DNA from: Pelagophyceae sp. CCMP2097
Lineage: Eukaryota > Sar > Pelagophyceae
Length of the DNA stretch: 64,000 nt
Assembly (NCBI GenBank): GCA_026770575.1
Contig: MU657206.1
Coordinates: 220,428 to 284,427 of the forward strand
Direction: 5' to 3'
Position numbers and translations under genes: made by a program. The notes under the pieces are model-generated. The model had not been told where the DNA came from, did not search any database, and worked only from the letters and a program-made list of their open reading frames with translations. This document shows, piece after piece, positions 1 through 10,233 of the stretch (position 1 is its first letter; every line of letters begins with the position of its first letter).

Positions 1-75
1 GGACAGGACTCGAACCTGCGACTCTGACGAGAGTAGCTTTCTAGGCTACCGCCTTAACCACTCGGCCACCGTGTC
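1..75 (-). tRNA. tRNA-Ser(AGA), 3' end cut by window edge
   Basis: Read on the minus strand the segment starts GACACGG and has a 3-bp D stem with the usual GTGGTTAAGG loop, a 5-bp anticodon stem GTAGC/GCTAC around loop CTAGAAA (anticodon AGA), a class II variable arm closed by CTC/GAG, and a T arm with loop TTCGAGT. Only the first two bases of the 3' acceptor strand (CC) lie inside the window; the expected partner of GACACGG is CCGTGTC. The long variable arm and anticodon agree on serine. No intron is seen. Confidence 0.95.
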
Positions 76-469
76 AACTGACTGCTGATGTTCAAGATCA
101 TTATCGAGATGTGACTACCGGTGACTCGCACCAATCGCTGAAATCTGTCCACGGTGAAAAAGGAGAACTGCTGCTGATGTGATTTTGACACGGAACGTTT
201 TATATAAACTGCACAACTTTGCTTGAAAAGATTCGGCTACAATTGTAAGAATTCCTAGGAATATCCTACAATTGTAGGTCCCGACGATCGAGAAAGACGC
301 GGGACTCGCACGCGTACGGTGGCTCGGATGCAGACGCCACGCGCAAAGTAAGCGCGCCTAGGCGAGGCGCCAAGGCGACGAGCCCGGTCCAACAGGCGTT
401 CGGCGTCTCATGTGCCAGTGGGGAAAGGCATACCACGAAGCGCGTCTCAAGTATGGGAAAGTCCCGTCT
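76..469. other. Intergenic region with repeat shared with 6.5-6.7 kb
   Basis: No gene is seen between the tRNA and the 3' end of the DUF1995 gene. The stretch contains two copies of the palindromic core CTACAATTGTA (near 237 and 266), a GAATTCCTAGGAAT motif and a GC-rich block at 292-338 that recurs at 6687-6733. Confidence 0.6.
192..338. repeat. Dispersed repeat, copy 1 (3' flank of DUF1995 gene)
   Basis: Contains GGAACGTTTTAT, palindromic CTACAATTGTA blocks, an AGGAATTCCT-like motif and a 47-bp block at 292-338 (GAAAGACGCGGGACTCGCAC and onward) that matches 6687-6733 with about two to three mismatches. The same motifs occur in a somewhat different order in copy 2. Both copies lie just beyond the 3' end of a minus-strand gene. 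The family is not recognised. Confidence 0.6.
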
Positions 470-2783
470 TTACTTTTTGGCACCACCGTCGCGTCGCCGC
501 CGAAAGGCGCGGATGCTGTTCATCGTCTGCTTCGCGTCGGGTTTGTCTCGGAACGCGGCGACGAGCTCGTACGCCTCGCCGTGGGGAATGGTCGACTCGT
601 CGGCGACGCGCTCGTAGACGAGGAACGGCGCCGAGACGCGCGGCCGGAAGACCGCCCCGACGATGGGGTAAAACCTAACGCGGCCGGTGTCGCAACTCAC
701 CGCGGCGAGAGGGCGACGCCGCAACGGCGACTCTTCCGCGGCGGACGGGCGAAGCCGCTCGCGACTCTTGGCGCCCCCGTCGAGCCCGGGGTTGCCGACT
801 CGAAACGGACGAATGGCGGTGACGTCCTTCCGGGCGGGACGATTAAGGAAAAGTGCGCAGCCTCTTCGAACCGCGCTGCAAAGCCGAGGCGGCTCGCGCG
901 CCCTCGCACGCCCATGACGGCCTCGGCAGACTACGCGGGGAGCGTCTTCCGCGGCGTCCGAATAGGTTTTCCGCGGCAAGACGCGCCTGGACGTCGCCGA
1001 GGCGCGGGTTGAGGAGGATGACGGGCCGGCCGTCTGCGGCGACGACGTGGGCCGTCAGCTTGGGCAGAATGGAGTACGATTGGACGCTCTGGGGCATCAT
1101 GATGATCCAGCAGTCGTCCAAATCGTCTACAGACTCCGACCCGACTTCCCCAAAGCGGATAAAGCCGTCGTCGAAGAGCTGCTGCTGGTCCGCACCTAGA
1201 CCATTTGATTTGCCCGATACTGAAAAGGTTGAGGACGAATCGGAAAAGGTCCTCCTTCGGGACTGGAGACGCGCACCCCAGTCCGTCAGCTCCAGCAGCC
1301 GCCGCATGCCCGCCAGCGACATGGGCATGCCCGCGCGGAAGCCCTCGCCCAACGGGCCTTGGACCTGAAGCGCGGCGGGGTGGGCTGCGGAAAGGGCCGC
1401 GGTCCGAAGATGGACATTTGCCCTCAGGCGTCGACGCGGGCCTCTCTGAGGCGCCGCTCGCGACGTTTATTTCGTCGGAGCAGCCTCGGTGGGGTTTGGC
1501 TTTTTCGACGCCGCTTCGGACGCAAACGCGGACGCGCACGCCGCCGCGCACGAGCTGCAGCGCGACGTGCCGCACGAGCTCCAGCACCTGGGGCGGTACG
1601 ATCCGCCAGTGCCGCGCTCCGGAATCGCCGTCGACGGCAGCGGTGGTTTGGTTCGCCGGCGACGACGCGGTGCGGCGCGGCACCCGCGCGGTACGTGTCG
1701 TACTCGTCGTTGAGCGTCGGCGGGCGGAGCTCCAAGATGTAAGTGTTGTTTGCACCACTCACAGCGTGCGAGCCTGCGTCGACGACTGAGAGCATGCAGG
1801 ACCGTGTCGGCCCCAGTCTGGTCGAGGGCCCTCGTGAATGGTCCGTCTCGGGTCCATCTCAGCCCTGGTAGAGGGCCCTGGTACATTCAAATCGGATGCG
1901 CCACCCTTTCCGACGCGGGTTTGGACCGAGCGCGTGGACCACGGCGGCGGCGGCGGCGTCTTCGAAGAAGTGCGTCGTGGACGCGGATGCGGGGACGTTG
2001 TTCAGTTTCAAGTCGTCGGGTAGCTTTGGCAGCCCGAGGCCCCCGGGCATCCCCAGCAAGAGCGCCGCCTCCAGCGCAAACTCGTCGCCCAGCCACGCCG
2101 CCGCGAGCAGGAGCCGCGACTCCAAACTCGCGCCGGTTTCTTGCGCGCTAGACGTCACCGCGACCCATTGCACGACTGCGCGCTCCTGCGCCTCTGCGCC
2201 GGCCCGCGAGCGCACGGTGACGTCGCAGTGCAGCTCCGAATCGTCGTAGCCGACCTGCGACAACGTCGAGCGGCGGGACCGGTGCGCTCCGGTCAAGGCT
2301 CCGGTCTCGAAGGCCATGTATAGAGGGCCCGGTCTCGAGGACCCGCCCTGCCTCGAGGGCCAGTCTCGAGGAGGGCCCGGGCTCGAGGGGTCCCGGTACA
2401 GAGGACCTGGTCTCGGGGTGGTCTCTGCGTTTTCGACGTGCCACGCTGGCGCGCGCGAGCTTTAGGGCGGCGATGGTCGCCGCGCCGCCGCTGAAGCGGT
2501 TCTTCTTGGAAACTGCTTCACCCACGGCGGACGCGCGGCCCACGAGGGCGCGCAGGATTTCCGGGCACTCGGACGTGACGAAAGCCAGCCGCGCCGCGTC
2601 CAGCGCTAGCGCCGCGTCCGAGGACGCCTCGGCCGGTGCAGGCGGCGCCTCGGCCGCTCGTAGCACGCTACCCTCCCTCGCCGCGCCATTCACCACGTCG
2701 CGCCGCCCCACCTCCCGCGCCCCCGGCACCCGCCGCGGCGCGACGAGGGCCGTCGCCGCGGCCGCGCACAAGAGGAGCCGCAT
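470..2783 (-). CDS. DUF1995 domain plastid protein, about 8 exons
   Basis: Plastid protein of the DUF1995 family, which includes plant proteins linked to photosystem II accumulation; molecular activity is not settled. The start MRLLLCAAAATALVAPRR at 2783 looks like a signal peptide followed by a basic transit segment. Conserved blocks appear in family order: LVRHVALQLVRGGVRVRVCV (about 1598-1490), GEGFRAGMPMSLAGMRRLLE (about 1350), ILPKLTAHVVAADGRPVILL then NPRLGD (about 1090-1000), MGVRGRASRLGFAARFEE (about 915-835) and FYPIVGAVFRPRV in the last exon (674-470). Exons are about 2783-2455, 2254-1890, 1750-1690, 1598-1490, 1358-1278, 1203-990, 935-835 and 674-470. No single frame is open throughout, but each block is bounded by plausible GT-AG sites. 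Two introns carry related GAGGGCCC/CTCGAG-rich sequence. Family call is firm; exact splice sites are not. Confidence 0.75.
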
Positions 2784-2983
2784 CGCCGCCGACCTGAAGC
2801 GTCGCGAGAACGACTCGGATTTTCCGGGCACCCGATCTTCTCTTCGAGTCACGGAGGTCCTCGCCGAAACAAAACGCTCGCGCCCGGCCCCGCGCTGCCG
2901 GCGCTGCCGCAGCCCCGGGGACTCCCGGGGTAACCGGGGCGCCGGCGACTCGGAGCCCCTTCGCCACCGTGTTAAAAAGCGGC

Positions 2984-5937
2984 CTAGGCGCTGTTTGGGT
3001 CGTATGCTATGTTGCTCGTGACGGCGAGGAGCCCGATCCAGGGCGCGTTGAGGAGCAGCGCGGCGACGACCTCGAGTCGAGCCGTGCGCTCCCACCACCG
3101 CAGCCGCCGCGCGAGCTCGGCCTTGAGCGCCTCGCGAAAGGCCCTACAACGGAGGCGGTGCAGCGAAGCACCGGGAGAGCGCCAAACGCACTCTTCGGCG
3201 CTCGCCGTGGCAAGCGCGTCGGGCGGGAGCGCTTCGCCGTAAAGCCCGCACGTCGCGAGGTACGTAAAGACGTTTGGCGTCGCGACGCGCCAGCAGAGCT
3301 TGCAGATCGCGGCGACGAAGACGACGCGCGATGCGTTCATCAGAACGTAGATGCAAAACGCGGCTAACGCCGAAAGCAGCTCGGCGTGGAAGTACCATTC
3401 CAGCGTGCAGGCGCAGTGCTGCGTGGCGATGCGGATGATCTGCTTGTTGGGCCCCGTGCAGCCGACGCGGCATTGGGGCGTGGCGCCGCAGTCGAAGGCG
3501 GAGACGCGGAGCGGCGACCATTCCGAGGCGTCGACTCTGCAGCTCTCGTCGGCCAGGTACGCGCCAACGGGCAGGTACGCGGCGCCCTCGTTGAGCGGGC
3601 AGGCTTTTGGGGGCCCGGCGGGGCAGGGTGCGTACCCTAAAAGGCCGCAGCACCGCACGGTGAAGTCGGCGTCGAGCTTTTGATGGTCGACGCACTGCCC
3701 CATGACGAAGATCGACTCGGCCGACGACTGCATGGCGCGCTGCAGCGACTGCGCGTAGAGCGAATCGTCGTCGGACTGGTCTTTTGATGACGTTTCGTAC
3801 TTCGCACATTGATTCCCCCTGTTGGAGTTGTAGTCGTCCAGCGCTTTGGCGTGCGCCGTGTGACCGTTCTCCGCGGCGTAGTTGTACGCGATCGAATAAA
3901 GATTCTTGGCCAAAAAGGTGCCGTTGCCGCGCGTGCCGCCGCCGTCGACGCAAACGGCAACGTACTGGCGGTAGAGCGGGACGTACGCCCGGAAAGCCGC
4001 ATAGATGACTACCACGCCGGACGCGCCCAGGAGCGCAAAGGATCCGGCGGGCGAGAGGAAGATCTGGAGCGCGAGGGTCGGATAATTCGTCCCCGCAGGG
4101 GCGCGGTCCTGCCTTAAATCGGGCTTCGGGAGGTTGAGGGCGCTCCTCTTCATAAACCTCTGGACCGTGGCGACGGTGTGGTACGCGCGCCAGGCGTAGT
4201 CCACCAAGACGAGCCCCTGCGAGACGGAGCCGGCGGCCTTGAGCAGGATGCGCACGTCGTACGACGGGCCCGAGAGGTCCTCCCAGCCGCCAAAGTCAAT
4301 CGTGTTCGCCTGCGCGGCGGCGCCGCGCGCGGTAGAGTTCCAGCGCGCAAACGAGTAAGCTGCGTCGCCCTGGGCGTTGGCCTTGAGGGCCGCAAACGCG
4401 TTGAGCGACACGGCCTGCCGCTGCACAAAGGCGTCGGCCTCCGCGTCGTGCGCCTACAGGAATCCATGGCGACGACGGTCGCAAGCCTCCTGGACGGCAC
4501 TCGAGCCGCAATCGAGCATCATGATAGAAGAAGAAGAAGCATCAGAGGCCATGGAGCCTCTGATACCGCGCCTGCACCGCCACATCCTGTGACGGTTCGG
4601 GTTTTCCGTTGCGGGTTTCTGGCCCTCGGACGCGGGTTCGCGCCGCAGAGACGTCTTCCAGGTCCGCGTCGCCGTCGGCAAAGTCGGCGTACTCGGGCGG
4701 GTCGTATTCCCCCGCCAGGTCCAGCGCCGGCAGCGATGAAACTTGGATGGCCATGGACTTGATCGTCAGCTTGGCGGCGGCAAACGACTCGAGCGACGCC
4801 AGCGACACGTTGAGCAGGAGTTGCTGGAAGAGCAACTCCATCGACGGCGGGTAGAGGTCGCTGGCCGTCGGCAGCGGGGGGAACAAAACGCCGTCTGGCC
4901 TAGCTTGGGATCAACACCAGGACGGCTGGCGGTATTACAATCCCCGCTCACCAGCTGGGGCCGGCGGGGTAAAAGTCGTCGAGGCCGAGGTTGAACCACT
5001 GGTCCTTGGGCAGTTTGAGCTTCAACGATTCGATCCAGCCGGTGACGCCGTTGTAGAATTGTGCAGTCTTGAGAAAAGCTTTTTCCACACGCTGCGTGTA
5101 CGCCGCCGCCTCGCCGGCAAAGTCACCCGCGATGCGCTGCAGCAGCGCCAGGCGGATAGAGGCCTGCTGCTCGTAGTCCGCGAAGAGGGCTTTTGCGTCG
5201 CGGAACGCGCGGCCGCCGCCGAGCGTCTTCACGTCGCACGGCGCGCCGCCGCGCAGCGAGAGGCAGGCCACGACGTTCGTCAGGTCGCCGGGCAGATTTG
5301 CGAAGGAGGCGTTCGCGACGGCGACGTAGGCGCCACCGAGTATTTCGACGGCGCGGGATACGGCTTTGTGCGCGTTTTGGGTGCGATTCCTTACAAATGC
5401 GGCGTCGTACGCCGTCCGCGCAGAGGCGTAATTTACCAGATGCGCCACCGTATTCTTCGAGTCGCCGGCGAAGGCCGTCGTCGAGGAAAAGGCTTCTGTC
5501 CGGACGGAAGAGACGTCGCCGAGCTGCGAGGCCACGTCCGCGCAGGAACAATTCTTATTCGATTTCGGACCGCACCTCTTCGAGCAGGCGTCGCAGGTGA
5601 AGGGCACGGCGTTGGACGTCTCGAGCGCCTGCCACGCCTTGACCGCGCCGCGGGCGTGCGTCAAAGAAGACGAGCACGAAGCCTGCGTCGACTCGTAAGC
5701 CTCCAGAGCCACCTTGTTCGCCGAGAGCGCCCCGGCCATGGCCTCGACCGCATCCTTCAAAGCCGCGTCAAAGTCGACGAAGCAGCGCGCCGTCTGGGAA
5801 GCTATGCACTTTGAATACGCGCGCCTTTCCGTCTTGGCGACGTCGTACGCGTGCGAGCACACAGAAAAGACGTCCTCCGGCCGCGGCGCCGAGACGGAAG
5901 CAGACGTCAGAGCGACGGCCACCGACAACGAAGACAT
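2984..5937 (-). CDS. 900-aa cysteine-rich multi-pass membrane protein, unknown family
   Basis: Three exons, 5937-4952, 4899-4653 and 4453-2984, join in phase to 900 residues. The start MSSLSVAVALTSASVSAPRP could act as a signal peptide. Residues 20-330 are an Ala-rich, probably helical extracellular segment with a cluster CDACSKRCGPKSNKNCSC. The third exon has hydrophobic stretches around GLVLVDYAWRAYHTVATV, FALLGASGVVVIYAAFRAYV, LAAFCIYVLMNASRVVFVAA and VVAALLLNAPWIGLLAV, with a long cysteine-rich loop (motifs CCGLLGYAPCPAG and CRVGCTG) between the second and third. This suggests a receptor- or scaffold-like plasma membrane protein. I do not recognise the family. Phase closure over three exons supports the model. 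Confidence 0.7.
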
Positions 5938-7056
5938 CCACCTACGGGCCGCCGCTTTCAACGCCGAAAAAGCGAACTCGAAACGCGCGAACTCGGAACG
6001 CGCGCCCCGTGCGCGCTTCCCTGCAGCCGCTTTCGGCGCCTCCCGCAATCCGCGACACCGCCGGCTCTTCTCTGAGATGACATGAGGCTGACGGAGACGA
6101 GCGAGAGGAGGAGGCGGTAGGCCAGGTGCGGCTCGGCGTGGAGGCGGCGAACGAGCGCCGCCTGCGCGGACTAGCGTACTCGAGTCCCTAAAAGCATCGC
6201 CTCGACGCCGTTTTCGCCGCCGGCGCGCACCTTCAAGCCGGGCGGGGCCTCGCCCGCGTCCGCGTCGAGGGGAGGGGCGGAAACGTGGACCTTGGTGCCG
6301 GCCCGAGGCTCGTCGATGCTCGTCCGCATTCTTCGGCCGCGCCTTTGAGCCTCCGGCGCGGCGCCGGCGCGGGGCTTCCGAGGGCCGGCCCGGGCGTGGC
6401 TCGAGCGACAAGGCCGGCGCGAGGCTGGGGGCGGGGCGCGGCCGGGGAGCGACCGACCGCCGCCACGAACAAACTCTTGGAAGCCCTTAGTACTACTAGT
6501 AGCCTACTAGTCCCCTACTAGTGACTACAATTGTAGTAGTAGGAATTCCTAAATGGAACGTTTTATTTTAAAATCATGCACAACAGTTACTACAATTGTA
6601 TCAGGATACGCGTGAAAGGTTCGGCTCTCAGGTCCCGGTCGATAAGGTCCATCGGTCGACGTCGTCGGATCGAGAACGAGACGTTCGAAAGACGCGGGAC
6701 TCGCACGCGCACGGCGGCTCGGATGCAGACGCCGAAGAGACCGGGCGTGCTCTCTCGACGGGACGCTCAGAGTCGCGGTGGAACGGACGAGCGGTGGCGC
6801 ATACCGAGGGCGGACGCTGCTACACGTGTCGGCAGGGCCACTCGCCTCGAAGACCGCGCGCGGCACCCGGTATTGCTGTTGGGTCGCCTTGGCGCACTTG
6901 GCCCTCTTCGACACGAGGCCTGGGGCCGCTCGCTTGGGACGCGGGGCACTGCGACATGGCGTCTTTGTTCGACGCGGTCGCGGCGGCGGTTTCCCCTCGC
7001 ACAGAGCCTGGTATCACGGAAGGAAATAATCGTGTATGTACAGAGGCGCGGCGCGG
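5938..7056. other. Intergenic region, repeat-rich
   Basis: Between the membrane protein start and the carboxypeptidase stop there is no convincing gene. It holds a CTACTAG-rich patch with palindromes (about 6490-6545), the second copy of the dispersed repeat (6530-6733) and GC-rich sequence whose reading frames look like noise. Confidence 0.5.
6530..6733. repeat. Dispersed repeat, copy 2
   Basis: Carries the same pieces as 192-338: ACTACAATTGTAGT, AGGAATTCCTAAATGGAACG, GTTTTAT, a second ACTACAATTGTA, and the 47-bp GC-rich block at 6687-6733. The AT-rich part is preceded by CTACTAGT repeats that copy 1 lacks. It sits in the 3' flank of the serine carboxypeptidase gene. Confidence 0.6.
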
Positions 7057-9085
7057 CTAAAAGGCGCGGGCGCCCGAGACGAACCTCTGGAAGAGGGCGA
7101 GGGCGGCTTCGGGCTGGAAGGTCGGGACCATGTGGCCGGCGAGGCGCACGGTGAGAAAGGCAAAGTCTGGCCCGGTGGCGTTGTGCACTTTGCCAGGGAC
7201 GGTATAAGTCGTGACGTAGCCGCTCGGCGCGTTCCGGGCCGTTTGCGCGGCGTACCAGGGCCGCCAGGGCGCGGCCTCGACGACGATGCCCGCGGTGGCG
7301 AGGCCCGTGGTCCACTCCTCCTACGTGTGCGTCAAACAGTGTGCGTCAAAGGAGAACCCCCGAGACTTACGTTGCCTTTGTACGGCACGCACGCGTCCGA
7401 GTCGCCGTTGAAGATGAGCACGCGCATGTGCTTCACGAGCCTAAGGCGAAACGCCGTCGCTGCGGACACATGACGACGGCGGGTCCCCAATCGGCCGTCG
7501 GCGAGTCAGGATTCGGAGGAGTGCCCTCTACGCCGGACGCGGGTCGCCACTCGGGGTAGAGGAGGACCGAGGCCGGGCCAGAGAGGTCGTATTGGAAGTC
7601 GGAGCCGGGGCCGCCGAGGTGGAGCGCCTCTTTCACGTCTTCGCGGGAAAAGTACGCGTTGAGCGCGGGGTCCGACTCGCAGTCCCAAGGGAACCCGGCC
7701 TCGCTTTCGGCGTGGCCCAGGGCCAGGCGCAGCGCGCCGTCGAGCTGCGGCCGCGAGAGGTGCGGCCGTTCGCGCACAAATGACTTAAGCCACCGCGGGT
7801 GCACGGAGTGCGCCGAGAGCCACTCGGCGCCGAGCGGGCAATCGTCATAGATGAAATAAACGTTGTGCGGGCCTACGAAGACCGTCCCGCGGCATCCGAG
7901 GGACCGCGTGGTGGCCTCACCGACGGCGTCCGTCGCGTCGTCGAGGAGCTGGTTGCACTTTTTTGAAGCTTTGCTCGATGTCGGATCGTCGTCGTCGTCG
8001 TTCGCCTGCGCAGCGCTCCCGAGGGCGCGGGACGGCGAAGCATAGAACGGGGCCGCGGACTCACGAAGACGGAAAAGTCGCACTCGTCCTGGATAGCAGA
8101 GTACAACTTATTGCTCAGCAGGCCCTTGCCCCAGAACATCTCCACGTCATGGGCCTCTGCGTTTGGCCCGTTGCAGTGGATCGAGTTGGCGGTGCCGCCC
8201 CAGCAGCCGTTGCCGACGGCGATGCCCGAGATATTAAAGGGGTAGTCAGAGTGGATGACGTGCGACGCAATGTTCGGAATGTACCTGCAACGGCCGTCGC
8301 GAACCGCGGGGGGCGTTCGAAACCGCGGGGGCGAACGCACTGCCCCGCGTACGACTCGCCCACGAGGAAGAGATCGGTGCCTGCGAACTCTGGGAAGGCT
8401 ACAAAGAAGGCCTTTAAAGTGTGCGCGTACGCCACGGCCTGCGAGACGTCGTCCCAGGCGCACGTCTTCTGGACGACGCCGTCGACGGCGCACGTGGAGA
8501 AGCCCGTTGCGGGCCCCGCCGTCGCCGACCCGGCAGGGGACTCGAGGTAGAGCATGTGCGCGGCGGCGTTCCACGCAAAGGCGTCGACTTTAAAACCCGA
8601 AGCCATGACCTGAAACGGGCCCATCTCCGTCCACGCCCCGTAAATCGCAGAACCACCCGGGCCGCCTACAGAGGCCGCGCTCCCCGGCGGACGGCGCCGT
8701 CGCCGTCTCGCGGCGGCGGCGACACGGACCTTGGTGCCAGACGGCGAGCGGGCAGGCCTTTTTCGCGCACGTGTGCAGCTCGTAGTGGATCCGCAGCGAC
8801 GTGTACCCGGTCGTTGCCTAGCGTTTGTCAGGTTTGAGTGGGTTTGGCCCGTCACCACAGAACGCGCGACGTCCCGCGGCGTCCCCGGCGGTCCTGGACG
8901 GCACGGCCGCGGCCCGGTCGCACCTTTGGCAAGTCGGGGACGTCGAGGTAGCCGCTAAATATCTCATAGTCGAGGCCCTTCTCAAACTCGGCCTCGAACC
9001 CCGGCAGCGACGTGACGAGGTCCGCCTGCGGCGCCGCGCGCAACGCGCCCACGCCCGCCGCGATGAGCGCCGTCGCGAAGCGCAT
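7057..9085 (-). CDS. Serine carboxypeptidase (S10 family), 7 exons
   Basis: Secreted or vacuolar serine carboxypeptidase, which removes C-terminal amino acids. MRFATALIAAGVGALRAAPQ is a signal peptide. Exons: 9085-8924, 8817-8730, 8665-8341, 8284-8065, 8005-about 7470, 7440-7371, 7320-7057. Family landmarks are all present: SGYLDV near the N terminus, an oxyanion-region GGPGG preceded by PLAVWHQ, the nucleophile in GESYAGQ (its codon run is interrupted by a 56-nt intron just after), YIPNIASHV, then the catalytic Asp in NGDSDACVP and the catalytic His in GHMVP near the C terminus. Length (about 520 residues) is normal for the family. The junction near 7470-7441 requires a 29-nt intron to keep frame. 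All three catalytic residues are present, so the enzyme is probably active. Confidence 0.88.
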
Positions 9086-9169
9086 GGTGACGTCCGGAGC
9101 GTTCACAGAATTCCTCGAAACGCTCGCCGAAAAAGAATGATGGCTGATTGGCTCGGCCTTCATCTTCTG

Positions 9170-9562
9170 CGCAGCTGCAGCCGTGCCGACGTGAACATGG
9201 GCGTGCCGGTGATCCGCGCGCACTTCGGCCGCTGGGGGCTCGAGATGCACGTCGGCCGCGGCGGCAAGGTGGCCAAGACGGTGGCTCTTTACTGCCCGGG
9301 CCACTCTAGGACGTACGGTGACAGCGACACGTCGCGCATCGTGTTCGACGACGAGGCGTTCGTGCACTACGTCGAGCAGTTCAAGTACCTCGGCTCGTTC
9401 GTCCACCACTACCTGCGCGACGACCTCGACATCGACGAGCCCATCGCCGCGGCGTCCAAGATGCTCGGCTTTTTGCGGAAATGCATTTTCGGCAGGTTGC
9501 AGGTGTCGTACGCGGCGAAGCGCGCCGCGTTCGTCGCCGTCATCCTGCCGACGTCTTGGGCC
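9170..9562 (+). mobile_element. Non-LTR retrotransposon reverse transcriptase fragment
   Basis: A plus-strand open segment encodes the thumb/C-terminal part of a LINE-type reverse transcriptase: an EQFKYLGSFVHHYLRDDLDI block, then an IAAASKMLGFLRKCIFG helix and a KRAAFVAVILP motif that in intact elements precedes a conserved LLYG. Fingers and palm (YxDD) are absent upstream, and homology stops abruptly near 9562, so this is a dead, doubly truncated copy. It lies 85 bp upstream of the carboxypeptidase start and runs into WD40-like debris, suggesting insertion or co-retrotransposition. Family assignment (RT superfamily) is good; the clade is not. Confidence 0.7.
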
Positions 9563-9782
9563 CCGGGGCGGGATTCTGGTGGACATGGATGGACGTCGTC
9601 GAAGCCTCGCGCCGCGTCGAATCGCGACCGGTCTGTGCCGCGCCGGCCCTTGCGGTGTTCGAGCAGCCGGATCTGCTCACGCCCTGCCTGTGGCTAGCTG
9701 CATCACCGAACGCGCTCTTCGTCATGAAACGAGTCGCTCTAGATGCGCGGGCCGTGGCGCTGGTCGTGCGCTCATCTGGAGG

Positions 9783-10040
9783 GACCGGATTTTGAAGGGC
9801 ACGGCAATCCTCAAGGGGCATAAAGGCGGCGTAAATTGCTGCGCGCTCTCGCCCGACGGCAAGCGCGTCGTGACGGCGAGCGAGGACGGGACGGCGCGGC
9901 TGTTGGACGAAAAAACGGGCGCGCTGCAGACGACGCCCACGGGCCAAAACAACTGGATCATGAGCTGCACGTTCTCGCCCGACGGCACGATCATCTACGG
10001 CAAGTATGGGACGGCGCGGTTCTGGGCTGTCGCACTCTAA
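9783..10040 (+). pseudogene. WD40-repeat gene fragment (two repeats)
   Basis: Encodes two WD40 blades (ILKGHKGGVNCCALSPDGKR, then TARLLDEKTGAL, then CTFSPDG and a decayed second blade ending in a stop after RFWAVAL). Sequence and spacing match the first blades of the gene at 16096-17200, including the KGRAIFQGH-type lead-in. There is no start codon or F-box in frame upstream and only two of about eight blades remain. Best read as a truncated duplicate next to the retroelement fragment. Confidence 0.65.
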
Positions 10041-10233
10041 AACTGTGGATGCTTCTCTCCAGACTCGGGAGCCCGAGGCCATGCCGGCTCGGACGACGGG
10101 TTTGCCGGAGCCCTCCCACTAAAGTCGCCGGTGTAGTGCGGACCAAAGGTGAGTCCGATTCAATAAATGAAAGTGCCGCTCCTCCGGGGGGAGAACCGGG
10201 TGGCTTTTTGTGCGGGATGCGCGAGTTTCCGGC

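Noticed and set aside
6285..7154. Arg-rich open frames on both strands between 6.3 and 7.1 kb
   Set aside because: Composition typical of GC-rich non-coding sequence; no motif, no phase-consistent exons.
8825..9697. Plus-strand 290-codon frame as a complete gene
   Set aside because: Only the central part (9170-9562) resembles reverse transcriptase; the first part overlaps the carboxypeptidase first exon in antisense and the last part is noise.
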